Shown: in pieces, positions 48,908-57,709 of the stretch
Layout of the letters: each line of letters begins with the position of its first letter
Numbering within the stretch: the stretch's first letter is position 1
Assembly (NCBI RefSeq): GCF_017833295.1
Contig: NZ_JAFIBW010000001.1
Location: forward strand, 186,001-250,000
From: Methylobacterium sp. PvR107
Lineage (GTDB): Bacteria; Pseudomonadota; Alphaproteobacteria; Rhizobiales; Beijerinckiaceae
DNA: 64,000 bases
Direction: 5' to 3'
Notes under the pieces: generated by a model
Database searches by the model: none
Told to the model about the DNA's origin: nothing
Seen by the model: only the letters and a program-made list of their open reading frames with translations
Translations under genes and position numbers: made by a program

Positions 48908-49708
48908 GTGCCTGCATCAACCCGTCGTTTCTTCCTATCCGGCGCCCTCGCATTCAGCATCGGACCGGCCAGCGCCGCGACAGCTCCCTTGCGGGTCGTG
49001 GCCTCTTCGGTACCGCATGCGGAAATCCTCGAATTCGTGGGCGAAAAGCTCGCCCCCGAACTGCCGCTGAAGATCGTTGAAATCTCGGGCGATCTCCGCC
49101 CGAACGCCCTGCTGCGTGACGGCGATGCCGACGCCAACTTCTTCCAGCACGTGCCCTTCCTCCGTTCGGAGGAAGCCGCCATGGGGATGCGCTTCGCTGT
49201 CATCGCGGCGGTGCATATCGAGCCCCTGGGATTGTACAGCCGCCGTGCAAAGGCGCTCGCCGACCTGCCGAACGGCGGTGTCGTTTCCCTGTCGAACAGC
49301 GTGTCCAACACCAGCCGTGGGTTGTCGCTCCTTCAGGCCAATGGCCTAATCCGGCTGCGGGCCACGGACGCGGGCGTGAACGCGACCTTGGACGACGTCA
49401 TCGAGAACCCGAAAAACTTCCGGTTCGTCGAGATTGCGCCGCCGCAATTGCCGCGCTCCCTCGATGACGTGGCGCTTGCGGTGATCAACGGCAACTACGC
49501 GCTAGAAGCTGGGCTGGAACCGGCGCGGGATGCGCTGGCGCTCGAACGCGCCGAGGGCAACCCGTATGCAAATGTCCTCGTCACGACCGAAGACTTGGCC
49601 AAGGATCCCCGCGTGCTGCGCCTGGGAACGCTGCTGACCTCGGCGGAGGTCGCGGAGTTCATCCGCAACCGCTATCGCGGGTCGGTCGTCGCTGTTCGCC
49701 CTTCCTGA
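48908..49708 (+). CDS. NlpA/MetQ-like substrate-binding protein, orphan, 266 aa
   Basis: Periplasmic binding protein of the D-methionine/NlpA family. A Tat/Sec-like signal (STRRFFLSGALAFSIGPASA) is followed by PLRVVASSVPHAEILEFVGE, VEISGDLRPNALLRDGDADA, NFFQHVPFL, YSRRAKALADLPNGGVVSLS, and VNATLDDVIENPKNFRFVEI. No lipobox cysteine is present, unlike E. coli MetQ. No MetN ATPase or MetI permease is adjacent, so it either works with a transporter elsewhere or is a stranded cargo gene. The start is a GTG; no ATG is in frame. Confidence 0.85.
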   Translation: MPASTRRFFLSGALAFSIGPASAATAPLRVVASSVPHAEILEFVGEKLAPELPLKIVEISGDLRPNALLRDGDADANFFQHVPFLRSEEAAMGMRFAVIAAVHIEPLGLYSRRAKALADLPNGGVVSLSNSVSNTSRGLSLLQANGLIRLRATDAGVNATLDDVIENPKNFRFVEIAPPQLPRSLDDVALAVINGNYALEAGLEPARDALALERAEGNPYANVLVTTEDLAKDPRVLRLGTLLTSAEVAEFIRNRYRGSVVAVRPS

Positions 49709-49747
49709 GCGGCGCGGCCCGGCATCGGGCGGCGGCGCGTCCTGACG

Positions 49748-50155
49748 GTGGTATGGGAGCTGTCCGGCGCGCTCACGGAACTGGCCAGGGTGTTGATCGA
49801 GCTCGACGCGACCCTCAATCCGCAGATGGGCAGGAACTACACTCTGCACGCGTTAGACTGTAACGACATCGATCCAACCCGGTTCGGCCCGGTGATCAAG
49901 GCCTACGCGTTCATGGCGGTGATCATCGGTGGCCGCGGAAGCAATACAGGCGTCTTGCTGTCGGGCTTCACCCTGGTCCTACTCGTCGAAGGGAGCCGTT
50001 TTCTCATCGACGCGTTCGGCCTGCTGGATGGCGCCCGTCTTGCAGCCTTGCGCCTGTCCCTGGTCGGCGTCGCCCTGGTCGTGACCTTGATCTTTAGACC
50101 GGACGGCCTCGTGCGCGAGTATCGCCTGACATCTGCAGCGAAGGAGAGACCCTGA
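49748..50155 (+). pseudogene. LivM (branched-chain amino acid ABC permease) C-terminal fragment
   Basis: From about 49865 the frame reads RFGPVIKAYAFMAVIIGGRG, SNTGVLLSGFTLVLLVEGSR and IFRPDGLVREYRL, the C-terminal end of LivM-type permeases. The N-terminal two thirds are missing and the first 40 codons are unrelated. It is therefore a truncated relic, although its frame is intact up to the stop, which overlaps the start of the next gene (TGATG). Confidence 0.75.
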
Positions 50156-50697
50156 TGGCCCGCGTGACGATGAAGACCCGCGACGACCTGCCGGCCGTAC
50201 TGCATCCGCTCTGGGATAAGATGACGACCTACGGCGACTTCGCGGACCAAGCCGGCGTGATGGCGCAGCGCCTGCCGATCTTCGAGCACACCTGGGCGAT
50301 GCTCACGCAGCTCTCCGACGAGGCGGTGCTGCCAAAGCGCTACCTCGAACTCGCGATCGTCACCGTCTCGCTCCTCAACAAATGCGAGTACTGCGTCGCT
50401 CACCACGCGCCGAAGCTCGCCGTGCAGGGTGTGTCCGAGGCCGGCGCGGAGCGACTCCTCGACTATGCCGAGCATCCCGAACTCGACGACGTCGACAAGC
50501 TTGTGGTCGAGTACAGCATCGCGGTCACAAGCAACTGGAGCAAAACCCGGGACGAGATCTTCGTCCGCCTACGTCGACATTTCGGCGAGCCGCAACTCGT
50601 CGAGCTGACATGGCGGATCGCGCTCTGCGGCGCCTTCAACCGCTTCAACGATATTCTTCAAATCGATGTCGCCGAGGCATCCATCGCAGCAGAATAG
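50155..50697 (+). CDS. AhpD/carboxymuconolactone decarboxylase-family protein, 180 aa
   Basis: AhpD-like fold with the redox CxxC and histidine in LLNKCEYCVAHHAPKLAVQG. The N-terminal half (PAVLHPLWDKMTTYGDFADQ) and the C-terminal WRIALCGAFNRFNDILQID are helical. Such proteins are peroxidase partners or act on small ring compounds; the CEYC-x-x-H motif favours peroxidase-type redox activity. A GGAGAG site sits in the tail of the livM fragment, so expression depends on that upstream transcript. Confidence 0.85.
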   Translation: MARVTMKTRDDLPAVLHPLWDKMTTYGDFADQAGVMAQRLPIFEHTWAMLTQLSDEAVLPKRYLELAIVTVSLLNKCEYCVAHHAPKLAVQGVSEAGAERLLDYAEHPELDDVDKLVVEYSIAVTSNWSKTRDEIFVRLRRHFGEPQLVELTWRIALCGAFNRFNDILQIDVAEASIAAE

Positions 50698-50901
50698 GAA
50701 CTGTGTGGCTCCTACCCCATGCTTGTGACGTTGATGTCCGCGACAGGGTACGTAGGAGCTGCGTGGGGGATCGGGCGGCTGCCAAGGGCGCGCGGCCTCC
50801 ATGTGGAACATCGTAGCGGATATTGAGAGCACGCAGTCGGTTAGCTGCTCCCAGCCTTATGAAACGAACTTCGCTCGGTGTGAGCCGAGCTATGTCGCGC
50901 C

Positions 50902-51642
50902 TCAGATGTCTTCCATCCATTCAACATGGCCATCGGAGAGGCCGTAGCGCGCGCCGACTACCTTGACCTTCCCCGCGTCGAGCGCGTCCTTGATCACGAT
51001 GCTCTGGGTCGTCAGCCGCTTGGCGACGCGGCGCGCGTTGCTCCGCACGGAGGCTTCGAGAAGGTCGCCGCCTTGGCTCCGAGCTTCCAGCACGGCCGGC
51101 ACAATCGGCTGCACCATCTCGCCGATGACACCCGGGAAAGTCGCGTTTTTCTGCACCACATCGACCGCGGCCGCGACGGCGCCACAGGACTGGTGTCCAA
51201 GCACGATGACAAGGGGCACCCCTAGGACGCCGACGGCGTACTCAATGCTGCCCAGCGCCGCCGTGTCGACCGTGTTGCCGGCGTTCCGGACGATGAACAA
51301 CTCACCGAGACCGCGGCCGAACAGGATCTCGGGCGAGACCCGGCTGTCGGAGCAGCCGACCAGCACGCAGAAGGGGGCTTGGCCTCGGGCAAGTTCCAGA
51401 CGGCGCTCGCGCCCGTTTGCCGCTAGGGACGGGGCCTCGTTCCGAAAATTCTCGTTGCCCTCCTTCATGAGCTTCAGGGCTTCTGCCGGGGCCAGCGCGG
51501 TCTTCGCCACGGGCGAAGCGGCCTGCGCGGCGTCGTTCGGCACGGCGGCGGCGGCGAGGACGCTCGCCGCCGCGATTAGGAGATGTCGGCGCCCAAGCCG
51601 CAGCGAGCCATCCGAAGCGCAGCAGTCGCAATTGATGTGCAT
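50902..51642 (-). CDS. Exported beta-carbonic anhydrase, 246 aa
   Basis: Beta-class carbonic anhydrase interconverting CO2 and bicarbonate. The zinc site is Cys in FCVLVGCSDSRVSPEILF with the Asp/Arg pair, and His-x-x-Cys in VIVLGHQSCGAVAAAVDVV; GELFIVRNAGNTVDTAALGS is also present. An N-terminal twin-arginine-like signal (RLGRRHLLIAAASVLAAAAV) indicates periplasmic export, unusual for beta-CAs but known. The ATG at 51642 (MHINCDCCASDG) follows AGGAGG; a longer frame begins 27 codons upstream. It faces an intergenic region with two hairpins. Confidence 0.9.
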   Translation of the reverse strand: MHINCDCCASDGSLRLGRRHLLIAAASVLAAAAVPNDAAQAASPVAKTALAPAEALKLMKEGNENFRNEAPSLAANGRERRLELARGQAPFCVLVGCSDSRVSPEILFGRGLGELFIVRNAGNTVDTAALGSIEYAVGVLGVPLVIVLGHQSCGAVAAAVDVVQKNATFPGVIGEMVQPIVPAVLEARSQGGDLLEASVRSNARRVAKRLTTQSIVIKDALDAGKVKVVGARYGLSDGHVEWMEDI

Positions 51643-52110
51643 GAAGCCGATCCTCCTTGAGTACCCCTGGCATCCACGGGCCAAGCAATTGGCATCACGG
51701 ACGGCCAGCGCATCTTTCTTCATCCATCCCTAGGACGACTGCGGCCTTCAGTCGACGTTGCTAGAAAAAGGCGGGCGGGATGTCCAAGGTCGGGCGAGCT
51801 GCAATAATGTGGCCGCCCGGCCGACGTAATTGGCGATGCCATGACCGCCCTTTGCCCCATCGACTCGGCCAGCGCGCAGGGGAGTAGCGATTTGCGGCCC
51901 CCTTTGCTGCTGCAGGCCGAAAGGGGATGGTGTTTCGCCACCCCCTTTGATCCGCAGGGATACGCATCGGACGCGTATCCTTGAGGGTAGGCTGAATGTG
52001 CGCACCCTTCACCGAGCTGCCTTGCACAGATGTCGCCGACTTGGCGGCAATCTGGGACTACCGGACGAGCCGAGATTATATGGCCGCCTGGCTTCGTCCG
52101 TGATGAACGA
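51643..52110. other. Intergenic region with two hairpins upstream of the carbonic anhydrase
   Basis: No supported gene. AAAGGGG pairs with CCCCTTT at 51920-51948, and GGATACGC pairs perfectly with GCGTATCC at 51958-51980. They lie 280 to 340 bases upstream of the carbonic anhydrase start and may be a terminator pair for a lost gene or a leader structure. Confidence 0.45.
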
Positions 52111-52347
52111 TTATACTCGGATGCTTTGCAGCGCCTCTGCGCTGCTTACCAGTCGCCGACGCTGGAACGATTTGGGTCCGACACTTTCGGCAAGCCCTCG
52201 ACGCTGTAGTTCGAGGCAGGCAGCAAGCGTGGGGCCAATGCGCTCTTTCGCGGGGACGCCGGCCCGAGACTTGATCACACTTGTGCTAACTGGGTAGTCC
52301 GTCAGCACCTTGTGAATGGCTTGTTCAAGATCGCTCAGAGATCGCAT
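52111..52347 (-). CDS. Hypothetical small protein, 78 aa
   Basis: Begins MRSLSDLEQAIHKVLTDYPV and continues STSVIKSRAGVPAKERIGPT, LAACLELQRRGLAE. The order helix, helix-turn-helix-like segment and helix suggests a small winged-helix fold, but I cannot confirm it. The frame is open further upstream. Lower GC than the core genes. Confidence 0.45.
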   Translation of the reverse strand: MRSLSDLEQAIHKVLTDYPVSTSVIKSRAGVPAKERIGPTLAACLELQRRGLAESVGPKSFQRRRLVSSAEALQSIRV

Positions 52348-52517
52348 CTCGACAGCAAAGCAGGATCGTCGCCAGGACTGCGCTCGGTCACTCACAATTT
52401 CGTTTGACCGATGGTCGCGGCCAGCGTTGGTGAGGCGCGTCACCATGCAGTTCAAGCTGCTGTGGCGCCAAGATTGCACCGTAGGCGGTATCGGACAGCG
52501 TGCGGCGATCCTTCGGC

Positions 52518-52760
52518 ATGCCTCTTATTTGGTCGAGAACATCCCCAGAAACGCACTATGATCTCGTCGCTACCGAGGATGGCTTAGATGTCGGCCGGGT
52601 CATGAAGAACCTCGGCGGCCCGAACGCCGATACGTGGTTCTGGGAATGCACGGGATCTCAGGCCAGTGAAGCTGACGCGCAGCCTCTCAATGGAGAAGCG
52701 CAAACTAAGGACGAGGCAGTCCAAGCCTTGTCGGAGGCGTGGGCCCGAGCCAAGGCATAG
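52518..52760 (+). CDS. Hypothetical small protein, 80 aa
   Basis: Core sequence ETHYDLVATEDGLDVGRVMK and NLGGPNADTWFWECTGSQA, with an Ala/Glu-rich helical C-terminus (DEAVQALSEAWARAKA). It looks like a compact alpha/beta protein. The start is uncertain: the ATG at 52518 or a GTG at 52500. No family recognised. Confidence 0.5.
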   Translation: MPLIWSRTSPETHYDLVATEDGLDVGRVMKNLGGPNADTWFWECTGSQASEADAQPLNGEAQTKDEAVQALSEAWARAKA

Positions 52761-52827
52761 GGACGTTGATGGGCCCACGCCGCACGATGGTGAAGACCGC
52801 TGCGATCATGGACTGCCCGGTCCAGGC

Positions 52828-52980
52828 ATGAGCGAAGGCGCCGACCGGGTCCTTGAAGCCGTTGAGGCGCTGAAAGCGAGCGGTCGCAACGTTGGACCAT
52901 GGGCCGAAGACGTCATGCTCTGGCTCGTGGATGGCATGCTCTGGCTGGTCGATGGTGAGATGCTGACTGACGGACGATGA
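52828..52980 (+). CDS. Miniprotein with internal tandem duplication, 50 aa
   Basis: Begins MSEGADRVLEAVEALKASGR and ends DVMLWLVDGMLWLVDGEM. The seven-residue unit MLWLVDG occurs twice, encoded by adjacent 21-bp copies (52915-52935 and 52936-52956). Without the repeat it would be a 43-residue protein. Function unknown. Confidence 0.4.
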   Translation: MSEGADRVLEAVEALKASGRNVGPWAEDVMLWLVDGMLWLVDGEMLTDGR

Positions 52981-53047
52981 CCTCATGGCGCTTGCCATAC
53001 GGCTCGGCCTCATGGACTCACCTGGGCGGCTGCAATAGGCCGCGACC

Positions 53048-53251
53048 ATGGCAGTTGAAGAACTCGCCTCTCCCCGTGACGCTACCGTCTCCAGCCTGAC
53101 GCGCCGCCTGCACGGCTATGCGCAGGGGCTGGGCTTTGATGATCGCGCGGTCCGCCAGATCGTTGAGGCTGTCATCACCGCGATGCCGGGTGCCGAAGAC
53201 GTCGACGCGTTGGCGGTTGCTCGGAACTGGATGCTTCAAGCGGCGCGCTGA
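53048..53251 (+). CDS. Hypothetical small helical protein, 67 aa
   Basis: Begins MAVEELASPRDATVSSLTRR and continues LHGYAQGLGFDDRAVRQIVE and AVITAMPGAEDVDALAVARN. Soluble and helical, with no signal and no recognised family. It forms a string of small rightward genes with the two before it. Confidence 0.5.
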   Translation: MAVEELASPRDATVSSLTRRLHGYAQGLGFDDRAVRQIVEAVITAMPGAEDVDALAVARNWMLQAAR

Positions 53252-53637
53252 CGATGCCCTGCGAACCGACAGCGATCTGAATGACTGGGATGGGCGCGAA
53301 GCCGAACGTCCGATTCGGCGCGCAACTGCGATCCGGCTTGGCGTACTCTGGCCGTAAGCGGAATGGCTGTTTCGGAGAATGCCCGCCGGGAAAGCAGACG
53401 CACTCCTACCAACCCAAACCCGCCGAGCGAGCAATCTTCGGCGCTTCCGAGAAGCGGTCATGCCTTGGCATCGCCTCTGCGCAAAATTTCCATGTGTGCT
53501 TTTGCGCTTGCATAGCCTGCGGCGGCCTCAATAAACCTGCGGGATAATTGTAGGCGCCACGGCGAGCACCAGAATGCCGGTGCTTTACGAGAACACGTTG
53601 AGCGAAGATGATACATTGCGATATCGTGAGGTGCGCA

Positions 53638-54870
53638 ATGTCCGCTTCCGGCTTGGCGCTACATGCAACACTGCTATCTCGCCGGTCGCTACTCGGCGTG
53701 ACGGCCTTCGGCGCATCAACCAGCCTCCTCGGCTGTGCCCTGCCAACTCGGCTCGCAGCCGTGCCACGCGGATGCGCGAGTGCCGCAACGGTGCTCGGTG
53801 TGCCGAACGAGCGGTTCTTCCCGACTGAGATCACCGGGCAGTCCGCGCTTCAGCGGGAGTTCATCGAGGCTGTCCAACGCCAGATCGTGTCGAGCGGCAT
53901 CCGGCCGGCCACGCCGTTGCCCGACTTGGACCTGCTCGGCATCTCAGGAGGTGGTGAAAACGGAGCCTTCGGCGCCGGGCTTCTCAACGGTTGGACCGAG
54001 CATGGCGACCGCCCGAACTTCTTCCTGGTCACCGGCATCAGCACCGGCGCGTTGAGTGCCCCCTTCGCATTTCTCGGCGGCGCCTATGACGCGCAACTGA
54101 AGAGCGTATTCACCGACATCACCTTGGCGGATGTTCTGCTGGAGCGCAGCTACACCGCTGCGATCTTGGACGATGCCATGGCGGACAACAGCCCTCTGTT
54201 CCGCACCATTTCCCGCTACCTCGATGAGGCGATGCTGGCCGAGATCGCCCGAGCCTACGCCAATGGCAGGCTGCTGCTGGTGGGCACCTCTAATCTCGAT
54301 GCGCAGACACCAGTCATTTGGAACATCGGCGCTATCGCGCAGAGCGGCCATGCTCGCGCCTTGGAGACGGTGCGGCGGATTCTACTGGCCTCCGCTGCCA
54401 TCCCAGGTGCCTTCGCGCCGGTTTTTTTCGATGTGACGCTGAACGGGAAGCCCTTTCAGGAGCTGCATGTTGACGGCGGGGCGTTCGCCCAACTCTTCCT
54501 ATATCCCGCCAGCGTCTCGCGATTTCGTCGGGAGCGGCTGGCGCGCGGGCAGCCAACGGCGCGGACTCGGGCTTGGGTGATCCGCAATGGTCGGCTGGAT
54601 CCCGAATGGGCCTCGACGGAGCGTCGGACCCTCGGCATTGTAGGTCGCGCGATCACTGCCATGATCGCGGCGAGCGGCTACAACGACGTGTTGCGGATCC
54701 ATGCCGCAGCCGAGCGCGACGGGGTAGACTACAACTTGGCCTTCATCGGACCGGACTTCACGATGGAGCGGAACAAGCCATTTGACCCATCCTACATGCG
54801 CCCCCTCTATGAATATGGCCGGCAGCGCGCGCTGCGTGGCGACGCTTGGGTCACGCAACCTCCGATCTGA
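53638..54870 (+). CDS. Patatin-like phospholipase lipoprotein, 410 aa
   Basis: Patatin-fold serine hydrolase (lipid acyl hydrolase). The N-terminal signal has twin Arg and a lipobox (SRRSLLGVTAFGASTSLLGC), so it is probably membrane-anchored on the periplasmic side. The oxyanion loop is LLGISGGGENGAFGAGLLNG, the nucleophile Ser lies in GISTGALSAPFAFLGG, and the catalytic Asp in HVDGGAFAQLF. The middle region has NSPLFRTISRYLDEAMLAEI. The ATG at 53638 (MSASGLALHATLLSRR) gives the best signal; an earlier start is possible. No accessory gene is nearby. Confidence 0.88.
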   Translation: MSASGLALHATLLSRRSLLGVTAFGASTSLLGCALPTRLAAVPRGCASAATVLGVPNERFFPTEITGQSALQREFIEAVQRQIVSSGIRPATPLPDLDLLGISGGGENGAFGAGLLNGWTEHGDRPNFFLVTGISTGALSAPFAFLGGAYDAQLKSVFTDITLADVLLERSYTAAILDDAMADNSPLFRTISRYLDEAMLAEIARAYANGRLLLVGTSNLDAQTPVIWNIGAIAQSGHARALETVRRILLASAAIPGAFAPVFFDVTLNGKPFQELHVDGGAFAQLFLYPASVSRFRRERLARGQPTARTRAWVIRNGRLDPEWASTERRTLGIVGRAITAMIAASGYNDVLRIHAAAERDGVDYNLAFIGPDFTMERNKPFDPSYMRPLYEYGRQRALRGDAWVTQPPI

Positions 54871-54875
54871 GTCGA

Positions 54876-55180
54876 TCAAGGTCGCGGCGACCCGCGCAAC
54901 ATGGCCTCTTGGTCAAGCTGTGATCGCGATGCCCTAACTCCTGGTGACAGATTCAGTCGTTGAAGCGTTCGACCATGCCGTTCGTGCGCAGCGGGTATGG
55001 CTTCATGGAAGAAATTGCGCGGCCCGTCGATCGACACGCAGCACGGGATGACCTTGCCGTCGAGCACCTTCCCAAAGCGCACATGCGCGAGGGTCTCCCT
55101 GTCGATGTCCTGCGGACCCGCCTCGTAGCTCTCCAGCGGCATGCGGCGCCACTGATGTAAAGGGCGGACCAATTCCAGGC
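54876..55180 (-). pseudogene. DDE transposase remnant (integrase-core type, IS481-like)
   Basis: On the minus strand one frame gives PYPLRTNGMVERFND, the hallmark end of integrase-core transposases. The adjacent frame gives VIPCCVSIDGPRNFFHEA and the upstream segment WRRMPLESYEAGPQDIDRET. The motifs are split between frames, so the gene is dead. It abuts the IS21-family element, which may have inserted into or beside it. Confidence 0.5.
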
Positions 55181-55222
55181 CGCCGTGTCGGAGCAAAATC
55201 AGGCCACTGGCAACGTGCAGCT

Positions 55223-55262
55223 CGAACGAAGAAGGGGCCCGATCGGGCCCCTTCTTCGTTCG
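55223..55262 (-). terminator. Perfect 40-bp palindromic terminator after istB
   Basis: CGAACGAAGAAGGGGCCC and its exact complement meet at GATC. Read on the minus strand it lies 17 bases past the istB stop. In either direction the stem ends in a pyrimidine-rich arm (CTTCTTCG). It probably insulates the element from read-through. Confidence 0.75.
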
Positions 55263-55278
55263 TCGCCGATCGTAAGGG

Positions 55279-56121
55279 TCAGGCCGGCGGGATCTCGCCC
55301 GTCTCGGGGTCGTGAGGATCGGCGGTGGCCTGGTTTTGCTCCGCCCCTTCGGCCCGGCCGCGCCGGCTGCGGGAAGTTTTGAGGCGGTAGCTGTTGCCGT
55401 TCAGGCTCAGGATGCTGACGTGGTGGGTCAGCCGGTCGAGCAGCGCGCCCGTGAGCCGTTCCGAGCCCAGAACTGACGTCCAGTCCTCAAACGGGAGGTT
55501 CGAGGTCACCACGGTCGAGCCACGCTCGTAGCGCTGCGAGAAGACCTCAAACAGCAACTCCGCCCCCGTCGACGACAGCGGCACGTAGCCGAGTTCGTCG
55601 ACGATCAGGAGCTTGACCGCGGCTAGTTCGCGCTGAAGCCGGAGCAGACGACGCTCGTCGCGCGCCTCCAGGAGTTGGTTGACCAGCGAGGCCGCGGTGG
55701 TGAACGTGACCGAGAAGCCCTTCTGGCAAGCCGCCAAGCCGAGAGCCAAGGCGATGTGGGTCTTGCCAGTGCCCGAGTTGCCAAGTGCGATGACGTTCTC
55801 CCGGCCGAGGATGTAGCCACAGCGGGCCAGTTCCAGCACGAGCATCTTGTTCAGGCTCGGGATCGCGGCAAAGTCGAACGTGTCGAGGCTCTTCACCGCC
55901 GGGAAGCGCGCCGCCCGGATGCGGCGCTCGACCATGCGCCGCTCACGGTCGATCAGCTCCAGTTCAACCAGCCGCAACAGGTAGCGCGAGTGGTCCAGGC
56001 CGCTCTGAGCGCACTCGCGGGCAACCTTGTCGTACTCGCGCAGCACCGTGGGCAGCTTGAGCTGCTTGAGGTGGTGAGCCAGCAGGACGCCCGGCGTGGT
56101 CTCGTCGCGCGCCAGGCTCAT
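55279..56121 (-). CDS. istB: IS21-family helper ATPase IstB, 280 aa
   Basis: AAA+ transposition helper related to DnaC/DnaA. It begins MSLARDETTPGVLLAHHLKQ. Walker A is ALGNSGTGKTHIALALGLAA and Walker B is LLIVDELGYVPLSSTGAELL. Sensor-type segments are STVVTSNLPFEDWTSVLGSE and RLTGALLDRLTHHVSILSLN. It regulates IstA and target choice. The C-terminus has a basic and polar tail (TSRSRRGRAEG). Its ATG overlaps the istA stop (ATGA). Confidence 0.93.
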   Translation of the reverse strand: MSLARDETTPGVLLAHHLKQLKLPTVLREYDKVARECAQSGLDHSRYLLRLVELELIDRERRMVERRIRAARFPAVKSLDTFDFAAIPSLNKMLVLELARCGYILGRENVIALGNSGTGKTHIALALGLAACQKGFSVTFTTAASLVNQLLEARDERRLLRLQRELAAVKLLIVDELGYVPLSSTGAELLFEVFSQRYERGSTVVTSNLPFEDWTSVLGSERLTGALLDRLTHHVSILSLNGNSYRLKTSRSRRGRAEGAEQNQATADPHDPETGEIPPA

Positions 56122-57617
56122 GCGGCCACCTCCGGCACCAGCACGGCATAGTCGGCAGCCACGGTGGTCCGCACCGTGGTTCTGGGCAGGTGCGGATAGG
56201 CTGCCAGGTCGAGCCGGGGCGGTCGGTGCTCGAGTCGGGCCAGCGCAATCAGCTTGACCGCATCGAAGCCGATCGCCCCGAGCCGGATCGCCTCCGCGAC
56301 GGCTGCGGCCACCACGTCCTTGGGCATCGCCTCCATCAGGCGCAGCACCTGGATGAACTCGCGCTTGCCCCGGTTGCCCATGCGCGCCTCCAGGAGATGG
56401 CGCAGGTGCTGGAACGCCTCGGGCAGATCCCAGTCCTGGAGGGCCGCCGCTTGGTCGAGGGCGTTCGGCTTGGTCTCGATCAGCGCGAGGTAGTGCAGCG
56501 GCTCGGAGACGAACACGCCGGTGCCGTAGCTGCGTTCGTGCCGGGCGATCTCGATCCCGCCGCACAGGATCACGACCTCGTCGACGAAGCCCTTCACCAG
56601 CACGTCCCGGAAGCCGTAGGCGGTGGGCACCGAGTAGTCGTTGCCGTGATAGCGCACCAGCGCGGTCGAGGAGACACGACCAGCCCGCTTCTCGCACGGC
56701 TCCAGCGGGACCGCCGGCAGGGCGCGCAGGACCGCACGGTCGGCCACGAGCCGCGTACCGATGAGCTCGGCAGACCGACCGGCACACTCATCCTGCCGGA
56801 CTCGGCAGCGTCGCTCCAGATCAGCGTTCAGCGCCTCGAACGAAGCTGCCTCCGGAGCCGGGGTCATGAAGTTGGACCGGGCGAACTTGACCAGCCCTTC
56901 GACTTTGCCCTTGTCGTTGCCCCTGCCCGGACGGCCGAAGCGGTCGCGGAACAGGTAGTGGCTCACCAACTCGGTGAAGGCGCGCGTGCGCTCGCGCTGC
57001 CCGTCACCGCAGATCTTGGCGACCGCGATCTTCGTGTTGTCGTACAGGATCGACAGCGGCACGCCCGTGAAGAAGGCGAAGGCGGCGACGTGCCCGTCGA
57101 GGAACGCCTCGGTGGTCTCCCGCGGATATGCCTTCACGAAGCAGGCGTCGGAGTGCGGCAGGTCCATGCAGAAGAAATGGATCTTGCGACGCACGCCGCC
57201 GATCGTGGCCACCGCCTCGCCGAAGTCAACCTGGGCATGGCCAGGCGGGTGGGCCAGCGGCACGAAGGTCTCCCGCCCCTGCGATCGGCAGATCCGCACG
57301 TGGTCCTTCACCACCGTGTAGCCGCCGGCATAGCCGTGCTCGTCGCGTAAACGCTCGAAGATCCGCTTGGCCGTGTGCCGCTGCTTGATCGGCGCGCTTC
57401 GGTCCGTTTCCAGGATGGCCGTGATCACCGGCAGAAGAGGCCCAAGCTTCGGCTTCTCGACCGGCTTCGAGCGCGTATAGCCCGGCGGCAGGGAGAACCG
57501 GCACATCTTGGCGATCGTCTCTCGGCTCAGCCCGAACACTCGAGCCGCCTCACGCCGAGAGTTGCCCTCGATAAACACGAACTGCCGAACGGCCGCGTAG
57601 ACTTCCACGGCAAACAT
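56118..57617 (-). CDS. istA: IS21-family transposase IstA, 499 aa
   Basis: DDE transposase with an N-terminal HTH (NSRREAARVFGLSRETIAKM). The integrase core carries QVDFGEAVATIGGVRRKIHF (first Asp), SILYDNTKIAVAKIC (second Asp) and GRPGRGNDKGKVEGLVKFAR (Glu region). The C-terminal part has YSVPTAYGFRDVLVKGF, typical of IstA. The ATG at 57617 follows GAGGAGCTGGGG; a GTG 11 codons earlier is less likely. The frame is intact, so the element may still be active. Confidence 0.93.
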   Translation of the reverse strand: MFAVEVYAAVRQFVFIEGNSRREAARVFGLSRETIAKMCRFSLPPGYTRSKPVEKPKLGPLLPVITAILETDRSAPIKQRHTAKRIFERLRDEHGYAGGYTVVKDHVRICRSQGRETFVPLAHPPGHAQVDFGEAVATIGGVRRKIHFFCMDLPHSDACFVKAYPRETTEAFLDGHVAAFAFFTGVPLSILYDNTKIAVAKICGDGQRERTRAFTELVSHYLFRDRFGRPGRGNDKGKVEGLVKFARSNFMTPAPEAASFEALNADLERRCRVRQDECAGRSAELIGTRLVADRAVLRALPAVPLEPCEKRAGRVSSTALVRYHGNDYSVPTAYGFRDVLVKGFVDEVVILCGGIEIARHERSYGTGVFVSEPLHYLALIETKPNALDQAAALQDWDLPEAFQHLRHLLEARMGNRGKREFIQVLRLMEAMPKDVVAAAVAEAIRLGAIGFDAVKLIALARLEHRPPRLDLAAYPHLPRTTVRTTVAADYAVLVPEVAA

Positions 57618-57709
57618 CCCCAGCTCCTCTCGAAAGAGAAGCTTCTCCACTGGCCGGCTTTTACGCCGCCCGCATCAGCACGACGCCGACGCTCCAGTGG
57701 ATGGTTTTG

